From: Erysipelotrichaceae bacterium
GTDB lineage: Bacteria; Bacillota_I; Bacilli_A; Erysipelotrichales; Erysipelotrichaceae
Assembly (NCBI GenBank): GCA_017445225.1
Contig: JAFSUN010000001.1
Span: forward strand, 1-64,000
Length of the DNA stretch: 64,000 nt
Direction: 5' to 3'
The notes beneath the pieces are model-generated. The model searched no databases. It saw only the letters and a program-made list of their open reading frames with translations, and had not been told where the DNA came from. Below, in pieces: positions 1 through 7,139 of this stretch. Position 1 is the stretch's first letter. Each line of letters opens with the position of its first letter. Position numbers and translations under genes: made by a program.

Positions 1-71
1 GTCCAGACGAGGATCGAACTCGCGATCTCCTCCGTGACAGGGAGGCATGTTAGCCACTACACCACTGGACC
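1..71 (-). tRNA. tRNA-Asp(GTC), 3' end cut by the window edge
   Basis: Read on the minus strand this folds as a tRNA whose acceptor stem begins GGTCCAG and pairs with CTGGAC at the window start. The anticodon loop is CTGTCAC on a CCTCC/GGAGG stem, giving anticodon GTC (Asp). The last acceptor base, the discriminator and any CCA lie outside the window. It is the second gene of a tRNA pair behind tRNA-Ser. Confidence 0.95.
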
Positions 72-83
72 ATCAACAGAAAT

Positions 84-174
84 TGGCGGAGAAAGAGGGA
101 TTTGAACCCTCGCGCCAGTTTCCCGACCTACACCCTTAGCAGGGGCGCCTCTTCGGCCTCTTGAGTATTTCTCC
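84..174 (-). tRNA. tRNA-Ser(GCT)
   Basis: A 91-nt class II tRNA on the minus strand with acceptor GGAGAAA/TTTCTCC, a long variable arm and anticodon loop CTGCTAA (anticodon GCT, Ser). The CCA end is encoded. It is the first gene of the Ser-Asp pair, 12 nt before tRNA-Asp. Confidence 0.95.
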
Positions 175-197
175 ATGCCAATTCGGTGTGCTTAACT

Positions 198-226
198 ATA
201 TTAGCATACCTAAAACCCATTTGCAA
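198..226 (-). promoter_or_regulatory. Promoter of the tRNA-Ser/tRNA-Asp pair
   Basis: On the minus strand, TTGCAA (221-226) and TAATAT (198-203) are separated by 17 bp and lie about 25 bp before the tRNA-Ser 5' end. This is a sigma-A type arrangement. Confidence 0.7.
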
Positions 227-304
227 GTACCAATGATCATAAATTCCCCAACTTTTTTTCTGCCCTTTTTGCCGCTATAATGTAGTAGAAAGGAGGAAGC
301 CGAC

Positions 305-1174
305 ATGAAGAAACTGCTACTCATGCTGATCATCATCTTCCTGGCGGCCGGCTGTACCCCTGCCGGCAACAACACCCCCGGCAATAATTCCAACAACGTT
401 GTTCCTCCCGAAAAGCAGGAAACCCTGACCGTTCATTTCTTCAGCCTGGGCAAGGCTGATGCCATTCTGATCAGCGATGGCGAACACCGCATCCTGGTGG
501 ATACCGGCTACCGGGAAACCGCCGAGCAGCTGACCGGCCGGCTGAAAGAACTGGGCGTCAGCGAACTGGACCTGCTGATCCTTACTCACTTTGACAAGGA
601 CCACATCGGCGGAGCAGCCGCCATCATTGACAGCTTTACCGTTAAGGAGGTCCTTCAGGGCGGTTACGTCAAGGATTCCTCCCCTTACAAATCCTACATC
701 GAAGCCCTGAGCCGCCGGGGACTGACCGCCAAACTGGTCGACAGGGACCTGGAAAGAAGTTACGGTTCCCTCAGGCTGAACATCAATCCGCCCGCCGAGA
801 AGGAATATGAGAAGGATCCCAGCAACAATTCTTCCCTCATCACCATGCTTGCTTTCCAGGACTGCAGTTTCCTGCTGATGGGCGATGCCGAGAATCTGCG
901 GCTGAAGGAATATGCCGAACTGGCCGTAAAGTCAGAAACCAATGTCATTCTGAAAGTCCCTCATCATGGCGATTATCATAAGAATCTGGCCCTGATCCTT
1001 GACCGATACCACCCCACAGCTTCCATCATCTGCTGCAGCGACAGCGATCCGGAACCGGTGGAAGTGGCAAAGACTCTGGCTCTGCTCAGCCAGTACGGCA
1101 GTACCGCCTACCGCACCAGTGATGGTGAAATAACCGTCACCGTTGATCAGGGAAAAATAATGATACATCAATAA
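305..1174 (+). CDS. Secreted metallo-beta-lactamase-fold lipoprotein (ComEC C-terminal-like)
   Basis: A predicted extracytoplasmic metal-dependent hydrolase of 289 aa. It opens with a lipoprotein signal peptide whose lipobox is LAAGC, followed by an Asn/Pro/Gly-rich linker. The metallo-beta-lactamase fold then follows: the HFDKDHIGG motif near residue 95, a later MGDAE aspartate and a PHHG histidine. This set of ligands is the one seen in stand-alone relatives of the ComEC/Rec2 C-terminal domain, which may act on nucleic acid or on a phosphodiester; the substrate cannot be told. An AAAGGAGG site stands 7 nt before the ATG and TATAAT at 276-281, so it is a single-gene unit. It is closed by the bidirectional hairpin at 1173-1194. 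Confidence 0.9.
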   Translation: MKKLLLMLIIIFLAAGCTPAGNNTPGNNSNNVVPPEKQETLTVHFFSLGKADAILISDGEHRILVDTGYRETAEQLTGRLKELGVSELDLLILTHFDKDHIGGAAAIIDSFTVKEVLQGGYVKDSSPYKSYIEALSRRGLTAKLVDRDLERSYGSLRLNINPPAEKEYEKDPSNNSSLITMLAFQDCSFLLMGDAENLRLKEYAELAVKSETNVILKVPHHGDYHKNLALILDRYHPTASIICCSDSDPEPVEVAKTLALLSQYGSTAYRTSDGEITVTVDQGKIMIHQ

Positions 1175-1194
1175 AAAAGGCGCCAGCCTTTTTT
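1173..1194. terminator. Bidirectional terminator
   Basis: AAAAAAGGC, a 4-nt loop and GCCTTTTTT form a symmetric hairpin between two convergent genes. The U-rich side serves either strand, and the hairpin overlaps both stop codons. Confidence 0.75.
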
Positions 1195-1540
1195 AATTGC
1201 TGGCGACCAGGGTCACGGCATTGCTGCAGATCCTGAATTCATCGCTGAAGTCCAGATCGCCGTCACGGTAGCTGATCTTTACCAGCAGATACCAGGAGGC
1301 TTCATGACACAGCGACTTGCACCATCTGAGGAAGCTGCAGTATTTTCTTTCACTGTAACTGATGACGAAACTGGCAGCGTGCCGGTCAACGCTGATGATG
1401 CTGGCCGGCAGTTTTTCACCGTTGGCGGCATTCTTCAGCATGATCAGACGGTGGTTGCCGCGGGCGATCTCCTGCATGGTTTCCAAAAGATAATTGGAGT
1501 ACTTCTTAGGCATCTGCCTGATGATAACGGTTGATTTCAT
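1193..1540 (-). CDS. Hypothetical protein, 115 aa
   Basis: No family recognised. The start is set at the ATG at 1540 because AAAGGG lies at the right distance before it. A longer in-frame extension upstream would run through the terminator hairpin at 1564-1620, so it is not used. The product is a soluble basic protein beginning MKSTVIIRQMPKKYSNYL. It has Arg/Lys-rich stretches, a central beta-rich part (ASIISVDRHAASFVISY) and a Trp/Cys pair near residue 70 (FLRWCKSLCHEASWYLL). There is no signal peptide or membrane segment. It is separated by a terminator from the operon upstream on the same strand. It could be a small regulatory or nucleic-acid-binding protein, but that is only a guess. Confidence 0.65.
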   Translation of the reverse strand: MKSTVIIRQMPKKYSNYLLETMQEIARGNHRLIMLKNAANGEKLPASIISVDRHAASFVISYSERKYCSFLRWCKSLCHEASWYLLVKISYRDGDLDFSDEFRICSNAVTLVASN

Positions 1541-1563
1541 TTTCTTACCCTTTCTCTGCCAAT

Positions 1564-1620
1564 AAAAAGCAGACCTTTCTTCCACATGGAAAAACTCCAT
1601 GCGTCCTGTCTGCTTTTTTT
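1564..1620 (-). terminator. Long terminator hairpin
   Basis: GCAGAC (1569-1574) pairs with GTCTGC (1608-1613), and an inner CATGGA/TCCATG arm extends the structure. T-runs flank both sides, so it can stop transcription on either strand. Its position after the 1684-2124 gene suggests that it closes that minus-strand operon. Confidence 0.65.
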
Positions 1621-1683
1621 GCCTGATCGGGTGAAATCTCACCGTAGTTAATTTAACAGAATGAGCTTCCCTTGTAAAGAGGA

Positions 1684-2124
1684 TCAGCCTTCTTTTTGCT
1701 CTTTGTCGCGCTGGGAGATGATGTAATCAGCCAGCTTGCGGAAGTTGGACTTCATCTTGCGGCTGGCATACCAGTTCCAGAAACCCTTGGCTTCATCCTT
1801 AGCTCCGTTCTTCTGGGTGAAGTGAAGCTGGCAGAGATATTCTTCAAGAGCTTCAATCTCGTAACGCATTTCATAAAGGCCCTGGGGAGAATTGTAGCTC
1901 GAAGTGAAAAGCTTATCGGCGATCGGCTTTCTGATGTTGATGGACGCCTCGTAGAATTCCTTTCCTCTCTTCTTGGTCACCTTGTATTTGTAGCCATTCT
2001 TTTCGATCTCCTCGGCAGAGACATCTTCTCCGGTTTTCTGCTTGATCTCCATTACTGACTGCTGAATAATGGCGTTGTAGAGTTCATGGGCACTGACCTT
2101 CAGTTCCGTTGTTAATTCGACCAT
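1684..2124 (-). CDS. DUF3284 (SRPBCC-like) protein
   Basis: A 146-aa cytoplasmic protein resembling DUF3284, a small SRPBCC-like family common in Bacillota. It shows the usual pattern: an N-terminal strand and helix (LKVSAHELYNAIIQQSV), a short KTGEDVSAEEIEKNGYKY segment, and a core reading YEMRYEIEALEEYLCQLHFTQ. It ends in a basic helix with FWNWYASRKMK. No catalytic residue can be named; such folds bind hydrophobic ligands or act as regulators. It starts 5 nt after the repeat protein at 2129-3451 and is likely the last gene of a three-gene operon with the 3469-4023 gene. The family call rests on remembered consensus and is moderately firm. Confidence 0.7.
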   Translation of the reverse strand: MVELTTELKVSAHELYNAIIQQSVMEIKQKTGEDVSAEEIEKNGYKYKVTKKRGKEFYEASINIRKPIADKLFTSSYNSPQGLYEMRYEIEALEEYLCQLHFTQKNGAKDEAKGFWNWYASRKMKSNFRKLADYIISQRDKEQKEG

Positions 2125-2128
2125 CTTC

Positions 2129-3451
2129 TTATTCCTTTCTTACAAACTTATCGGAAACAGCCGTCTTGGTGGCTGCATCATTTTCACAGGTTATCGCGGT
2201 TTTTAAAACCAGGTTATTGTAATCCGTAATGGTAAAGATGATCTGGGTCAGGTTGATCTGAACTTCTTCGGTATAGGTCTTCTTGCCGTCCTCAGACTTC
2301 TTTTCCATCATGCACTTGCCATTTGTTACCAGGGTCATAGAATTTTTAGTGACCTTGTAGGTTCCTTCAAAGGTGACGGTTCCTTCCGCCCAGCGGTCGG
2401 TAAAGACATAGGTGCCGTCTTCATGCAGTTCCAGTGTCGGCGCCACGTCCTTGTTCTTGAAGGTCTTCTTGCTGACACCGGTCTTGTTGTAGAAACTGCC
2501 GACATAACTCAGTACCCCTTCCCCGGCCGTGATCAGATACTTCTTGTTCTTATAGGTGATCAGACCGTTGAATTCAACATCCTGGATGCCGTGGGTCATG
2601 TAGTATACCCGGCTGTCATACATCGTTGCTCCGTCAAAGTTATAGTCAACGTAGCCGTTCTTGATCTGGTAGACCAGACCGTCAGACAGTACCGGAACGT
2701 TCCTGGTGATATCGACGATGCCCTTGCGGACATAGACCATGTCATTGCCATACTGGATGACACCGGTATAGTTCTTGTTCTTGATGCCGTTGTAGACGCT
2801 GACCTTTTCACCGTTAATGGTTACCAGGCCGCTTCTGGTTTTGTCAAACGAACCGTTTTCCAGGTATTTCTCCACCCCTTCATCCTCATAGAAACCGGTG
2901 AACGAAGTGTTTCGGATCCCCTTCTCAACCAGAATGTTGCCGAACAGTCCGGAATAGGTCCGGTCCCATTGTCCATCGGTAAAGTAGTAGACGATGTTGG
3001 CAAAGGGAGCCAGGCCGTTAAACGTTGTGTCGACCTTGCCGTTGACGATGTAGTACTTTTCTCCCTTGATGTCGACGACATCCTTGAAGTCGGGGCTGTA
3101 GACTCCATTGAGGAAATAGCACTTCTCCCCCTTATAATCCAGCAAGCCGCTGGCGCTCTTGACGGTTTTCCCGTTTAGGATCGAATAGACCTTCCCGTCA
3201 AATTCCTGCAGGCCGTTAAGCGAATCGTCAAAGCGGCCCTTGTTGAGGTAGATGGTTTCCCCGTCAAACTCGACCATGCCGGTCAGATCTTCGGCCACGC
3301 TGCCGTCAACGTAATAGTACAGTTCATCCTTTACCCACTTGAAGCCCGTGAAATGGGCATCACGGTGAAAGTAAAGGTAGCCCATGACCAAAGTCGCCAC
3401 CGTCAGCAGCGAAAAAAGAAATATTCCTATATGTTTTCTGGTTATCTTCAT
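2129..3451 (-). CDS. Membrane-anchored protein with thirteen 22-residue repeats
   Basis: A 440-aa envelope protein. One N-terminal membrane segment (about residues 6-26) is followed by about thirteen tandem units with an exact 22-residue period. The consensus per unit is G-hydrophobic-x2-Y/F-x-G-x2-Y-Y-hydrophobic-x-N/D-G-x4-S/T-aromatic-N/T. The last 110 residues form a separate beta-rich domain (ELHEDGTYVFTD, later EGTYKVTKNSMTLV) like lipocalin-type small domains. The repeats recall the YY-NG cell-wall/choline-binding type but lack the conserved Trp. Start: a GTG at 3463 is possible, but the ATG at 3451 has GGTGA at a better distance. It sits between a membrane gene and DUF3284 with very short gaps. 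The true ligand is unknown. Confidence 0.8.
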   Translation of the reverse strand: MKITRKHIGIFLFSLLTVATLVMGYLYFHRDAHFTGFKWVKDELYYYVDGSVAEDLTGMVEFDGETIYLNKGRFDDSLNGLQEFDGKVYSILNGKTVKSASGLLDYKGEKCYFLNGVYSPDFKDVVDIKGEKYYIVNGKVDTTFNGLAPFANIVYYFTDGQWDRTYSGLFGNILVEKGIRNTSFTGFYEDEGVEKYLENGSFDKTRSGLVTINGEKVSVYNGIKNKNYTGVIQYGNDMVYVRKGIVDITRNVPVLSDGLVYQIKNGYVDYNFDGATMYDSRVYYMTHGIQDVEFNGLITYKNKKYLITAGEGVLSYVGSFYNKTGVSKKTFKNKDVAPTLELHEDGTYVFTDRWAEGTVTFEGTYKVTKNSMTLVTNGKCMMEKKSEDGKKTYTEEVQINLTQIIFTITDYNNLVLKTAITCENDAATKTAVSDKFVRKE

Positions 3452-3468
3452 CTCATTCACCACTAAGA

Positions 3469-4023
3469 TTATCGGGAGGAATCAGGCACCTGCGCCTCAT
3501 CAACGAAAGCGATGCTGTGAGCGACGTGGCGCTTGCAGTACTGATTCATCAGGCTGAACACTTCCTCAGCCGTCTTCTCCGCATTGTTCAGTTTCAGATA
3601 GACCTTTCGGGCATAGACCATGTTCACAAGCGAAAGCGTTATCTGACTGAAGAAGGCGGCGTCATAGAAATGATCGTCATAATCATTGATCTCTATTTCG
3701 ATGTAACTGCCCAGCCGGCCGTGCTTCAGGGTTACGGCTTCGATCTCCGTCCAGCTGATGTCGCCGAAGGAATAATAGCAGGTATTATCCCAGATGCCCT
3801 CGGCCGCAATGACCAGTAACGGTTCGCCCGAGGTAAGCAGCGAGATCTTGCTGTAGAGCAGATAGGCAAGTATGAAGGCCATGATCATGACCAGCGTCCG
3901 GAAGAACTGAACCCCCTGAGGGATCTTGGTCAGCAGCCACAAAGAAAAAGCTGTCATAACCAGCAGACTGATTATCTGAAACTTCAACGCCGGCTTGCGG
4001 CTGGCAATTACTATTCTGTCCAT
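3469..4023 (-). CDS. STM3941-like two-TM membrane protein
   Basis: A 184-aa protein with two membrane helices near residues 20-65 and a cytoplasmic domain of about 110 residues. That domain has the order 'GI..NT...SFGDISWTEIEAVTLKHG...YIEIEI'. This matches the layout of the STM3941 family, a membrane-linked PH-like domain of unknown role. The ATG at 4023 is chosen because GGAGTAGGT stands just upstream; an upstream in-frame start at 4056 lacks a site. It is the first gene of the operon leading to the 22-residue repeat protein (17 nt gap) and DUF3284. Confidence 0.7.
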   Translation of the reverse strand: MDRIVIASRKPALKFQIISLLVMTAFSLWLLTKIPQGVQFFRTLVMIMAFILAYLLYSKISLLTSGEPLLVIAAEGIWDNTCYYSFGDISWTEIEAVTLKHGRLGSYIEIEINDYDDHFYDAAFFSQITLSLVNMVYARKVYLKLNNAEKTAEEVFSLMNQYCKRHVAHSIAFVDEAQVPDSSR

Positions 4024-4103
4024 CGCACCTACTCCACGATATGTTAATTGTAACACTTAAGAGACCAAAAAGAAAACCATATTCATCATGCCGCCTGATG
4101 CCC

Positions 4104-4135
4104 AAAAAAAAGATTACAGCATCAATCCGTAATCT
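4104..4135 (-). terminator. Terminator of the 4151-4474 gene
   Basis: AGATTAC/GTAATCT stem with an 11-nt loop, followed on the minus strand by a run of T (4104-4110). Confidence 0.8.
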
Positions 4136-4150
4136 CCGCCAGAACAGACT

Positions 4151-4474
4151 TTATAACTTAATATATGTCCTAGATTTTCTTTTCCCCATCAGTTTTTCAT
4201 TCAGCCGGTTTCTTTCCTCGATCTCATTCCTCTTTACGGCGTTCATCGCCTCGATCCTGTTGGAAACCTCCTGAACGTGATTGTCAAGATCCTTGTTCAA
4301 TTCCCGGCCCAGTTCCTCGTCTTCCAGTTTAAGGAAGCTCTCAAAACTCTTCGGGTACAGGAACCTCATCTTCTCTCCGCCGGAGAACTCTGCAACAAAC
4401 TTGTTTCCGCTTTGCTCAATGATCTTTCCTCTGCCTTTTTCGTTGTGTAAAACAACGGCACCTAACAAGTCCAT
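4151..4474 (-). CDS. Small protein with a PcrA C-terminal Tudor-like domain
   Basis: A 107-aa protein with two parts. Residues 1-45 read LLGAVVLHNEKGRGKIIEQ then FVAEFSGGEKMRFLYP. This is the 'V-H-x-FG-x-G-x-I ... V-x-F-GE' pattern of the Tudor/KOW-like domain found at the C-terminus of UvrD/PcrA helicases and in many small Bacillota proteins. Residues 50-107 are a charged, probably coiled-coil helix ending in a basic tail. Such domains bind RNA polymerase or nucleic acid in PcrA; the role of this stand-alone form is unknown. The ATG at 4474 follows AAGGAAGGTGG. It has its own terminator. Confidence 0.7.
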   Translation of the reverse strand: MDLLGAVVLHNEKGRGKIIEQSGNKFVAEFSGGEKMRFLYPKSFESFLKLEDEELGRELNKDLDNHVQEVSNRIEAMNAVKRNEIEERNRLNEKLMGKRKSRTYIKL

Positions 4475-4549
4475 GTCCACCTTCCTTCTATTATATGCAA
4501 TTTAAAAAGAATATTATAATTATGCAGAATTATTATAACATGCATTGAT

Positions 4550-4578
4550 AAAAAAGGCCAGCATTTCACAAGCTGGCC
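4550..4578 (-). terminator. Terminator of the zinc-ribbon/NADAR operon
   Basis: GGCCAGC (4556-4562) pairs with GCTGGCC (4572-4578). A T-run follows on the minus strand. Confidence 0.85.
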
Positions 4579-4590
4579 GAACGATTTTTC

Positions 4591-5073
4591 TTATTTTTTC
4601 AGGTCTTCCCGGACTTTCATGAGCGTGAAACCCAGCAGATTTCTGCCGTCCTGCCAGTTCTTCATGCTGAAGATCCGGGAATCATTCATTCTCAAGCCGA
4701 TTCCCCAGATCCGGTCGGAAAGACTGGCTTCCGCCAGAACCTCATTGCCGGTATCCAGCAGTTTCTTCTTCAGTTCGGGATTCTGCGTGAACTTGGCCCA
4801 GAGAGCCTCGTACATTATCAGCTGACGGTAACCGTTCCAGACCTTGTCATTGTAGTTGCTGATGCGCCGGCCGATCTGCTGGATCTGCTGGCAGTCATCA
4901 GCCGCCAGGATTCTCTTAGCCGCTCCCTCGTCCTTGAACAGCAGAGCCTTGCGGTACATGAAATACTGTTCACTGCTGGTGAAATTCTTGCCGTCTACGG
5001 TGAACTCACAGGGATACCAATTGGAAAGGTAGCCGTTTTCCCCCTGGGGATCGTGAAAGCAGATTACTCTCAT
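4591..5073 (-). CDS. NADAR family protein (YbiA-like)
   Basis: A 160-aa NADAR-fold protein. Features visible are the N-terminal 'LSNWYPCEFTVDGKNFTSSEQYFMYRKALLF' region (a Ser/Trp/Tyr pocket followed by SEQYFMY), the ISNYNDKVWNGYR segment, and the C-terminal DRIWGIGLRMND motif. All are typical of the family at its usual length. Family members are N-glycosidases acting on riboflavin intermediates (YbiA) or removing ADP-ribose from modified nucleobases, so a role in nucleotide or ADP-ribose clean-up is likely; the exact substrate cannot be read. Its start codon overlaps the stop of the upstream zinc-ribbon gene (ATGA), so the two are probably translated together. Confidence 0.88.
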   Translation of the reverse strand: MRVICFHDPQGENGYLSNWYPCEFTVDGKNFTSSEQYFMYRKALLFKDEGAAKRILAADDCQQIQQIGRRISNYNDKVWNGYRQLIMYEALWAKFTQNPELKKKLLDTGNEVLAEASLSDRIWGIGLRMNDSRIFSMKNWQDGRNLLGFTLMKVREDLKK

Positions 5074-6146
5074 TTATTGATGTTCAGCAGGCTCATCAGG
5101 ATATCGGTTACGTTCAGAGACTGGTTGTTGTTTGTGGTAGTCTGCTGACGGTTGACACCCTGAGTATTCTTTACGGTCGTGGTATTCCTGGTCTGCTTGG
5201 TCGTAAAGGCGGTGCCGTTGGCCTTGCGGTTCTCAATGTCCTTATCGACCCGGTAGGTCTTGACGAAGTTGATGAAGGCCTGGACATCGTCGTTGAAATG
5301 CTCCTCATCCGTGATCAGGCCAAAGACATTGCGGCTTCCCCAGTTGATGTAGATTCCGGTCTCCATACCGGCGGTGCTCTGACCCATCAGGTTGCTCAGC
5401 AGGCCCATCATGTTCATGGTCTGCTGTCTGGCGACTGACAGATGGAATTCATAGGCGCCCATGTCAGCTCCCAGCAGCATGATCCCCTTCTTGCGGTTCC
5501 GGGTAAAGGTATACTGAACCAGCGGGAATTCCGTTACGGCAGCGATGGTCTCGTACTTGACCTGAGAGGAAGCAAACTGCTTGGACAGTTCGGTGCTTTC
5601 AGCCGTGAGTTTTTTCTTCAGGACATCGCTGTTCTGACCGTAGTAGCTTGGGAGAGTCGTGGAGTCCATCACCTTCAGACCGCTGACATTGCCCAACAGG
5701 GACGGTGCAATGGAATTAACATAGTCGGCACCGCTTTTCATCGTCATCATCGGAGTGGAGAAATACTGGTCCATCTGCCCTTCTCTGAAGACCTCATCCT
5801 GAATGATGCTGTTTCTGATGTCGAGGAAATTCTCACCGCTCTTGGCAAAGATCGTACTGCCGTCTCTGGTAGCCTGAACAAAGGTCAGAAACGGTTCAGC
5901 CTTGCTCTGAGCGTAATTCTGGATCTGGGCTGAATAATTCCAGCTGGCCGGCAAAGTGGCACTGGCGATGGTATAGCCATAGGTTCCGTCCACAAAGGAG
6001 ACGTTCTTGTTGCCGCTGACGGAAACGGTCTTTCTGGGAGCCGTGGTCATCCGGGCAGTCGAACCGCATAACGGGCAGAAAAGCGCCTCCCGGTCGCTGT
6101 CAAATTCAAACTGCGTATTGCATCTCGTACATTTATAGTATGCCAT
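5070..6146 (-). CDS. Zinc-ribbon protein of unknown function
   Basis: A 358-aa protein. Residues 1-30 form a rubredoxin-like zinc ribbon with two CxxC pairs (CTRC and CPLC). The rest is not a family I recognise: an alpha/beta region from about 50 to 300 with many Gln, Ser and Tyr residues. It is followed by a Thr/Asn/Gln-rich linker (about 315-345) and a short hydrophobic C-terminal helix, ILMSLLNIN. No signal peptide is seen, though the composition resembles exported proteins. It is translationally coupled to the NADAR gene downstream and divergent from the DUF937 gene, whose tail has a similar linker-plus-LLxxLL design. AGAAAGAGGG precedes the ATG. Confidence 0.75.
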   Translation of the reverse strand: MAYYKCTRCNTQFEFDSDREALFCPLCGSTARMTTAPRKTVSVSGNKNVSFVDGTYGYTIASATLPASWNYSAQIQNYAQSKAEPFLTFVQATRDGSTIFAKSGENFLDIRNSIIQDEVFREGQMDQYFSTPMMTMKSGADYVNSIAPSLLGNVSGLKVMDSTTLPSYYGQNSDVLKKKLTAESTELSKQFASSQVKYETIAAVTEFPLVQYTFTRNRKKGIMLLGADMGAYEFHLSVARQQTMNMMGLLSNLMGQSTAGMETGIYINWGSRNVFGLITDEEHFNDDVQAFINFVKTYRVDKDIENRKANGTAFTTKQTRNTTTVKNTQGVNRQQTTTNNNQSLNVTDILMSLLNINK

Positions 6147-6263
6147 AATTATAGGTACCCTCTTTCTAAATAAAATCTACCATTTTTTCCCGGCTTTTAA
6201 CAGTATTTTCTGCAGAAAACCAGCATATATCATGCTTAAAACGAATCATCATAAAACAGATTG

Positions 6264-6292
6264 TTTAAAAATTTCCGTACAAAGAATATAAT
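6264..6292 (+). promoter_or_regulatory. Promoter of the DUF937 gene
   Basis: TTTAAA (6264-6269), a 17-bp spacer and TATAAT (6287-6292). The leader is about 50 nt. Confidence 0.7.
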
Positions 6293-6348
6293 AAAAAGTG
6301 AAGAAAAATGACAGTGATCACACTGCCGGAAACAAGGAGGAAATAATT

Positions 6349-7077
6349 TTGAACTTATTACAGATGTTATTAGGGTCCATGACCAATACCAGTACGGTTA
6401 ACACCGTTTCCAAGAAGACCGGAGTCTCCAGCGATCTCACCAGCAAACTGCTCATCGCTGCCATTCCGATCCTCATTACCTACATGACCAAGAATGCCAA
6501 GTCATCCAAGTCCGGTGCCCAGTCACTGTTAGGCGCCCTGGGCCAGCATACCAACAAGAACACCATGGAATCCCAGATTTCCGATGCCGATGAAAATGAC
6601 GGCAACAAGATCATCAGCCACATCCTCGGCACCGACAAGAAAGCCGTTGTCAACAATCTGGCTACCGAGACCGGCCTGACCAACAAGCAGGTCAACCAGA
6701 CTCTGAGCAACATTGCTCCGGCTCTGTTATCAGGTCTTTCCGCTGCCACCACGCAGAGTGCTCAGAACAATACTTCCGGCGGCTTTGACATGGGATCTCT
6801 GTTCTCCATGTTCACAGGTGCTGCCGCTCAGCCACAGCAACAGACCGTCACCAACAATTCCGGCAATCTCGCCACCAGCCTGTTAGGTTCGCTGTTAGGC
6901 GGCGGTCAGAGTGCTCAGGTCCAGCAGACCGTTCAGCCCAAGGCGGCCACCGGCAACAATGCCCTGAACCTGCTCGGCTCTCTGCTGTCAACCGACACCT
7001 CAGCCTCCAGAGCCAATAACAACAGCGCTTCCAACGGTACCGAACTGCTGGGACTGCTGTCAGCCCTGATGAAATAG
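6349..7077 (+). CDS. DUF937 (YidB-like) protein with Gln/Asn-rich tail
   Basis: A 242-aa protein starting with TTG at 6349, chosen because a perfect AAGGAGG lies 8 nt before it; a GTG at 6298 has no site and no DUF937 similarity. Residues 1-130 are the all-helical DUF937 domain (NLLQMLLGSMTN, GLTNKQVNQTLSNIAPALLSGL), a family without a proven function. The C-terminal 110 residues are low-complexity Gln/Asn/Thr/Ser linkers carrying repeated short hydrophobic motifs: SLLGSLLGG, NLLGSLLST and ELLGLLSAL. These look like interaction motifs that fold on binding. It has its own promoter and terminator and diverges from the zinc-ribbon gene. Confidence 0.8.
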   Translation: MNLLQMLLGSMTNTSTVNTVSKKTGVSSDLTSKLLIAAIPILITYMTKNAKSSKSGAQSLLGALGQHTNKNTMESQISDADENDGNKIISHILGTDKKAVVNNLATETGLTNKQVNQTLSNIAPALLSGLSAATTQSAQNNTSGGFDMGSLFSMFTGAAAQPQQQTVTNNSGNLATSLLGSLLGGGQSAQVQQTVQPKAATGNNALNLLGSLLSTDTSASRANNNSASNGTELLGLLSALMK

Positions 7078-7096
7078 TTCAGTCATAAACGATCAA

Positions 7097-7120
7097 AGCA
7101 CGCCTGAGGCGTGCTTTTTT
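7097..7120 (+). terminator. Terminator of the DUF937 gene
   Basis: AGCACGCC, loop TGA, GGCGTGCT, then a T-run. Confidence 0.9.
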
Positions 7121-7139
7121 CATTGTTTTATTACGATAA

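Noticed and set aside
2129-3451. A CRISPR-like array, since a 66-nt period is visible
   Set aside because: The period is a coding repeat of 22 residues with diverged DNA, in one open frame; there are no identical repeats or spacers.
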